The notes under the pieces: generated by a model | Databases searched by the model: none | What the model was told of the DNA's origin: nothing | Seen by the model: only the letters and a program-made list of their open reading frames with translations | NCBI GenBank assembly: GCA_963710715.1 | Contig: CAVQBL010000018.1 | Span: 124,001-188,000, forward strand | From: CAVQBL01 sp963710715 | Lineage (GTDB): Bacteria; Pseudomonadota; Gammaproteobacteria; DSM-16500 | Direction: 5' to 3' | Length of the DNA: 64,000 nucleotides | Translations under genes and position numbers: made by a program | Shown here: positions 62,184-64,000 of the stretch, piece after piece | How the letters are laid out: the number at the start of each line of letters is the position of its first letter | Numbering within the stretch: the stretch's first letter is position 1

Positions 62184-62569
62184 TATACATTCCTTGTGCT
62201 AGAGGCACATTTTATACATTATAAGACTTATAACCATCATCGGTGGGATGATTTCCATGTTAGATAGGCCGAAAAAAGTAAAACAAGCCCAAAAATAATG
62301 GCAATAACTTTCGTCAGCTGGCCATGTTTTTGCTATGTTTTATATTAACAAAAATAATAGGTTATCTAAACAATCTTTATGACTGTAGAATGAAAAGTGA
62401 TTCTTTTTTGGGCTTAATGTTATTAGCGCTTTTATGTCATAATGAAGTAGAAACGGCTTGCGAAAATATAATCAGCATATTTAAGCGATAAGTTAGTTAT
62501 GTGACGAAAATTTATCGCTGATTTTTGTGAATATGAAATTAGTTAATATTTAATAAAAAAGGAATTTTC
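62184..62569. other. Non-coding stretch before thiM
   Basis: No ORF or RNA gene was recognised in these 386 bp. AAGCCCAAAAA (about 62286) and TTTTTTGGGCTTAA (about 62406) could pair over a long distance. No TPP riboswitch motifs (CTGAGA and ACCTGA-type) are seen. Confidence 0.35.
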
Positions 62570-63354
62570 ATGACTCAAAAAATAAAAGAACTTCTCATTA
62601 AAATTAAAAAAGAAAAGCCTCTGATACTAAATATTACCAAATATTTTCCTTTAGATCTTATTGTAAGCGGCTTACGAAGCATCGGCGCATTTCCTATTAC
62701 AAGCAATGCAGAACAGGAAATTGAAGAATTACTCAAATTATCTAAATCTGTTGTTATCAATCTAGGGAAACTAGATGATGAATTTATTAACTATGTGACC
62801 GAATCTGTCAAGCAGCAAATGCACTCAAGAAGCCTATTATTCTGGATCCCGTTGGAGCAGGAGCAAGTCGTTATAGAACGGAAACCTCTATAAATTTTAT
62901 CAAAAATCATAAAATTTCTGTTGTACGTGGTTATCCAAATGAAATTGCAGCTTTATTAAGCGCGCAAATAACAAGAGCGGGAGATAGCTCAAGAGTTAAT
63001 GATTTAGTTTGTGAAAATGCCAAATTGTTGTCAGAAAAATATAATTTGGCTGTTGTCATAAGCGGGAAAATAAATACAGTTATCGATATTGGGATGATCG
63101 ACAATTTTAATTTTGATTCTTTACTCCTGCTTAAAGTAGCAGGGATTGGAAGTTTACTTTCGTCTATTATCGGAGCTTTTCATGCTGTTGAGGAGAATCG
63201 ATTCATCGCTGCTTCAACAGCGGTTGCATACTATGCGGTTTGTGTAGGGATTGCAAGGAGTAAATCCGATGGCCCTGGCTCGTTCAAAACGAAGCTCATC
63301 GATGAATTATATTTAAATTCATCTAGATTTATAGAAAGTGAAATATTTTCCTGA
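62570..63354 (+). pseudogene. thiM: Hydroxyethylthiazole kinase ThiM with one frameshift
   Basis: Frame 1 (from ATG 62570, AAGGAA site) covers residues 1-81, with NITKYFPLDLIVSGLRSIGA. A one-base loss near 62813 moves to frame 2, which reads ALKKPIILDPVGAGASRYRT, then RGYPNEIAALL and VAGIGSLLSSIIGAFHAV, to the stop at 63354. Joined, the product has about 261 residues, normal for ThiM. In the usual GTGC motif the conserved Cys is Ser here. ThiM phosphorylates the thiazole precursor for thiamine salvage. No other thi gene is seen. Confidence 0.85.
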
Positions 63355-63779
63355 CATGCGCCATCTTATTCTCTTTTAAATTCTAATCTGTCTCTGGGCG
63401 CTCCAATACGAAAATACAATTTAACCGGAGCTATAATGCAAGGTTATCTTGCGCCTAATATCACACAAACCAATTTATGTGGAATTTCAGATAAAGAAAT
63501 TTGATAATTCTGTTTATCAACGTAGTCTTCTAATGATAAAATGCAATAGGCTTGAAATTATGGATAACATATTATTTAAGATATCGTTATTTGGTATCAG
63601 ATAATCTAAGAATATCATGGCGGTGAATCGGCGTTCCATATGCAAAAATAAAACAAATTCAACAGCAATATAACCCAATCTCAGCAACAAAATGTTGTTT
63701 TTCAGGAACAGTGCCATCTGCTCAAGAAAAAGCTCATCTGGAAGGCCAATTAAAGCATTATGAAAAAGGAGTCGCTAAA
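63355..63779. other. Non-coding or relict stretch between thiM and crcB remnants
   Basis: Only a 22-codon frame (ATG at 63436, MQGYLAPNITQTN...) and short open pieces such as PSAQEKAHLEGQLKHYEKG (about 63715-63775), joined in frame to the crcB remnant, are seen. They look like decayed coding sequence, but I cannot name it. Confidence 0.35.
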
Positions 63780-64000
63780 CGTGATCAATACCTATTAATT
63801 TTTATTGGTGCTGGTCTAGGCGGTATTTTTATATTGGATATCTAACGGCACCTATTGGTTATTAGGACGACAATTTCCTCATGGAACATTGCTAGTCAAT
63901 ATCAGGTGGATGTTTTTTCATGGGCTTACTTTTTGTTCTTATACTTGAGCGGTTTGATGGATAGGACCACAATTACGCTCATTTTTACTCATAGGCTTCT
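63780..64000 (+). pseudogene. crcB: Fluoride channel CrcB remnant with multiple frameshifts (runs off window)
   Basis: Pieces in different frames line up in the CrcB order: YLLIFIGAGLGGIF, then YWISNGTYWLLGRQFPHGTLLVNI, then SGGCFFMGLLFVLILERFDG, then WIGPQLRSFLLIGF at the window edge. They match the family's GxxxRY, FPxGTLxVN and LRxFLLxGF segments. At least three frameshifts in about 220 bp are needed, so the gene cannot make a functional channel. Low sequence quality at a contig end is the alternative explanation. Confidence 0.75.

Noticed and set aside
62184..62569. TPP riboswitch upstream of thiM
   Set aside because: The conserved CTGAGA and ACCTGA-type thi-box elements were not found in the leader.

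Overview
The window looks like a chromosomal segment of an AT-rich gammaproteobacterium, most likely a protozoan-associated, intracellular-type member of the Legionellales (Legionella/Coxiella/Berkiella-like). This is an inference. It rests on gammaproteobacterial gene sets (gmk-rpoZ-spoT, hldE, erpA, grxC next to a probable secB start, lpxL-type acyltransferase, bioC) mixed with genes of eukaryotic style: an F-box/ankyrin protein, a WD40 protein, TPR and coiled-coil proteins, and proteins with short basic tracts that resemble nuclear localisation signals. No species can be named from the sequence alone.

Layout. 1-2.2 kb: secB start, grxC, a membrane rhodanese, an RHH/MazF-type toxin-antitoxin pair and comF, all on the minus strand. 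2.2-5.1 kb: bioC, then an overlapping sugar kinase-nagA pair for amino-sugar use. 5.1-9.2 kb: an accessory block with a HAD-like protein carrying a basic N-terminus, a frameshifted WD40 gene and a large TPR protein. 9.3-14.2 kb: spoT, rpoZ, gmk and hldE on the minus strand. 14.3-20.8 kb: a secreted protein, a GT39-type glycosyltransferase, an AAA ATPase, an LpxL-like acyltransferase, acyP, a ZIP-like transporter, a SodC that has lost a copper ligand, and a rubredoxin too short for automatic ORF lists. 20.9-22.7 kb: the F-box/ankyrin gene. 23-30.3 kb: hemL, a YfcH-like epimerase, a frameshifted DUF3800 gene, hemJ, a rhodanese, erpA, an MFS transporter, ppiB and a cNMP-binding/CPBP membrane protease. 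30.4-32.8 kb: a 154-bp palindromic element, a STAS-like/HATPase regulatory pair and an outer-membrane protein. 32.8-41.1 kb: manC-gmd (GDP-mannose path), dus, a thioesterase, DUF488, an AstE/aspartoacylase-like enzyme, a CarF/TMEM189-like plasmalogen desaturase and a DHA2 drug exporter.

41.3-57.4 kb is mostly accessory. Two large unrecognised proteins (1236 and 404 aa) share a conserved ~160-bp upstream block. A decayed gene at 50-51 kb is a paralogue of the intact 546-aa ankyrin/F-box-like membrane protein at 55.7-57.4 kb. There is also a Xre/RES toxin-antitoxin pair and a secreted lipase-like hydrolase. The only core genes here are pabA-pabB. At 57.54-57.58 kb lies the 3' half of a tRNA-Met gene, broken exactly at the anticodon loop, which is what an integrase attachment site leaves behind.

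From there to the right edge most genes are interrupted: a TolC-RND efflux operon whose RND gene has two frameshifts, a thiM with one frameshift, and a crcB with at least three. Several frameshifts in the window fall in homopolymers (A7, A7, T5), so both genome decay and sequencing error must be considered. A family of short inverted repeats with CGTCATTGCGAG / CTCGCAATGACG ends is scattered between genes. No CRISPR array, rRNA, intact tRNA or complete insertion sequence was seen.
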